Shown one piece after another: positions 63,310 to 64,000 of a DNA stretch of 64,000 nt; within the stretch, counting starts at the first letter, position 1; every line of letters starts with the position of its first letter. The DNA is from an uncultured Lachnospiraceae bacterium (GTDB lineage Bacteria > Bacillota > Clostridia > Lachnospirales > Lachnospiraceae). The stretch is taken from contig CADBNF010000063.1 of assembly GCA_902796005.1 (NCBI GenBank), positions 19,182 through 83,181 on the forward strand, given 5' to 3'. Position numbers and translations under genes: made by a program. The notes beneath the pieces are model-generated. The model made no database searches and had not been told where the DNA came from. It saw nothing but the letters and a program-made list of their open reading frames with translations.

Positions 63310-63762
63310 TTACTCCCGGATCCGGTTCTCCAGAATCACGGCCAGCTCTTCGGCCGCCTCCACGCTCTTGGTGGCGCAGAACACCGTATCGTCCCCGGCG
63401 ATGGTTCCCACGATCTGGTCGCCCAGGGCATCATCCAGGGCAGTGGCCGCTGCCATGCCCATGCCGATGGCGGTTTTCACCACCAGGATCGTTCCCGCCG
63501 GTTCCATGGAAACCACCGTTTCCTTCAGCACCCGCATCAGCCGGTCGGTCTTTTCCCCGCTGCCGTGGCTGCTGACCGCGTATTTCACCCTGCCGGAATC
63601 GGTGGGCACCTTGGTGAGTCTCAGCTGCCGGATGTCCCGGGACACCGTGGCCTGGGTTGCCTTGAAACCTCTTTCGTTCAGTTTTTCCACCAGTTCTTCC
63701 TGTGTGCCGATCTGGTACTGCTCAATCAGCTTCATTATTTCCGCATGTCTTGCGATCTTCAC
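63310..63762 (-). CDS. argR: Arginine repressor ArgR
   Basis: 150-residue hexameric repressor/activator of arginine metabolism. The N-terminal winged helix holds the SRDIRQLRLTKVP recognition region. The C-terminal arginine-binding domain holds GTIAGDDTVF, with the conserved Asp pair. GTG at 63762 lies seven bases after GGGAGG and is preferred over a TTG that touches the site. Gene order nadK-argR-recN is typical of Clostridia. Confidence 0.95.
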   Translation of the reverse strand: MKIARHAEIMKLIEQYQIGTQEELVEKLNERGFKATQATVSRDIRQLRLTKVPTDSGRVKYAVSSHGSGEKTDRLMRVLKETVVSMEPAGTILVVKTAIGMGMAAATALDDALGDQIVGTIAGDDTVFCATKSVEAAEELAVILENRIRE

Positions 63763-63778
63763 AATCAACCCTCCCTTT

Positions 63779-64000
63779 TCACAGCATCGTACTCATTTTC
63801 TGTCTGAGTGTATCCCAGAAACTGTCTTCGTTCACCCGGATAAGCCGGGCATTTTCCCGGGAAGCGGTTATGGCCAGCCTGTCGCCGGTCTTCACCGCCA
63901 CCTTTGTGTCCCCGTCAAAAGCGGCTTCCGCCGTAAGCACGGCCCCGTCCTTGTCGGGTCCCAGCTCCACCTCTATCCGGCTGTCCGCCGAATGAATGAC
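63779..64000 (-). CDS. nadK: NAD kinase, C-terminal fragment (cut by window edge)
   Basis: 73 codons enter from the right edge and end at 63779. The residues (VIHSADSRIEVEL, then GDRLAITASRENARLIRV and SFWDTLRQKM) match the C-terminal beta domain and tail of ATP-NAD kinases, which make NADP. The position directly upstream of argR-recN supports the call. Confidence 0.88.
   Translation of the reverse strand, partial: VIHSADSRIEVELGPDKDGAVLTAEAAFDGDTKVAVKTGDRLAITASRENARLIRVNEDSFWDTLRQKMSTML

Overview
The window looks like a chromosomal segment of a GC-rich anaerobic member of the Clostridia, most likely Lachnospiraceae. The evidence is CodY and CIRCE/HrcA control, a single-chain pyruvate:ferredoxin oxidoreductase, the IreB-RuvX-DUF1292-MltG-TrmR-TrhP block, the NadK-ArgR-RecN order, GBS Bsp-like repeat surface proteins and a preQ1-I riboswitch. 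Most genes lie on the minus strand. The plus-strand exceptions are one DUF1292 gene, codY, the yifB-dprA pair and an HPr-like gene. I saw no rRNA, tRNA, CRISPR array, transposase or prophage. No stretch above 300 bases is empty: the longest gaps are about 300 bases before yifB, which holds a 24-codon ORF, and about 260 bases before hrcA, which holds CIRCE, a promoter and a terminator.

Layout, left to right. 0-12.8 kb is housekeeping and metabolism: the start of a HAD phosphatase gene, argS, exoA, ilvE, a preQ1-riboswitch-controlled VUT transporter with an SDR gene, a DUF1292 gene, nifJ, recJ and a low-complexity Glu/Ala-rich membrane protein. 12.9-16.2 kb holds galE, proC and an HtrA-type protease. 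16.3-23.5 kb is one cell-surface polysaccharide operon: rfbB-rfbA-rfbC, an ABC-2 exporter pair, a small two-TM protein and a dual GT2 glycosyltransferase. 23.6-32.0 kb is a second envelope operon: a secreted CotH-type kinase, an L,D-transpeptidase carrying eight GBS Bsp-like repeats, and a protein with nine such repeats plus a lysozyme-like C-terminus.

32.1-41.1 kb holds CIRCE-controlled groES-groEL, codY, topA, a zinc alcohol dehydrogenase preceded by a small ORF, and yifB-dprA. 41.0-47.1 kb is an overlapping operon: ireB, ruvX, a second DUF1292 gene, RNase J, an MltG stub, trmR, trhP and a GntR-LacI regulator. It ties RNA processing and predicted tRNA wobble-uridine hydroxylation and methylation to cell-wall factors. 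47.2-53.1 kb holds mtaB, the divergent HPr-like gene, thiI with its cysteine desulfurase, rsmE and prmA. 53.1-58.1 kb is the heat-shock operon hrcA-grpE-dnaK-dnaJ behind a perfect CIRCE. 58.3-61.5 kb is a second CotH gene fused to five GBS Bsp-like repeats and broken by an apparent one-base frameshift. The window ends with recN, argR and the 3' end of the NAD kinase gene.

The most distinctive content is the envelope set. CotH kinases, GBS Bsp-like repeats and peptidoglycan-acting domains occur as an operon at one locus and as a fusion at another, which suggests one functional system at the cell surface. The other points of most interest are the preQ1 riboswitch operon with its unexplained SDR, the small ORF ahead of adh, the HPr-like protein without the phospho-accepting histidine, and the MltG protein without a catalytic domain.
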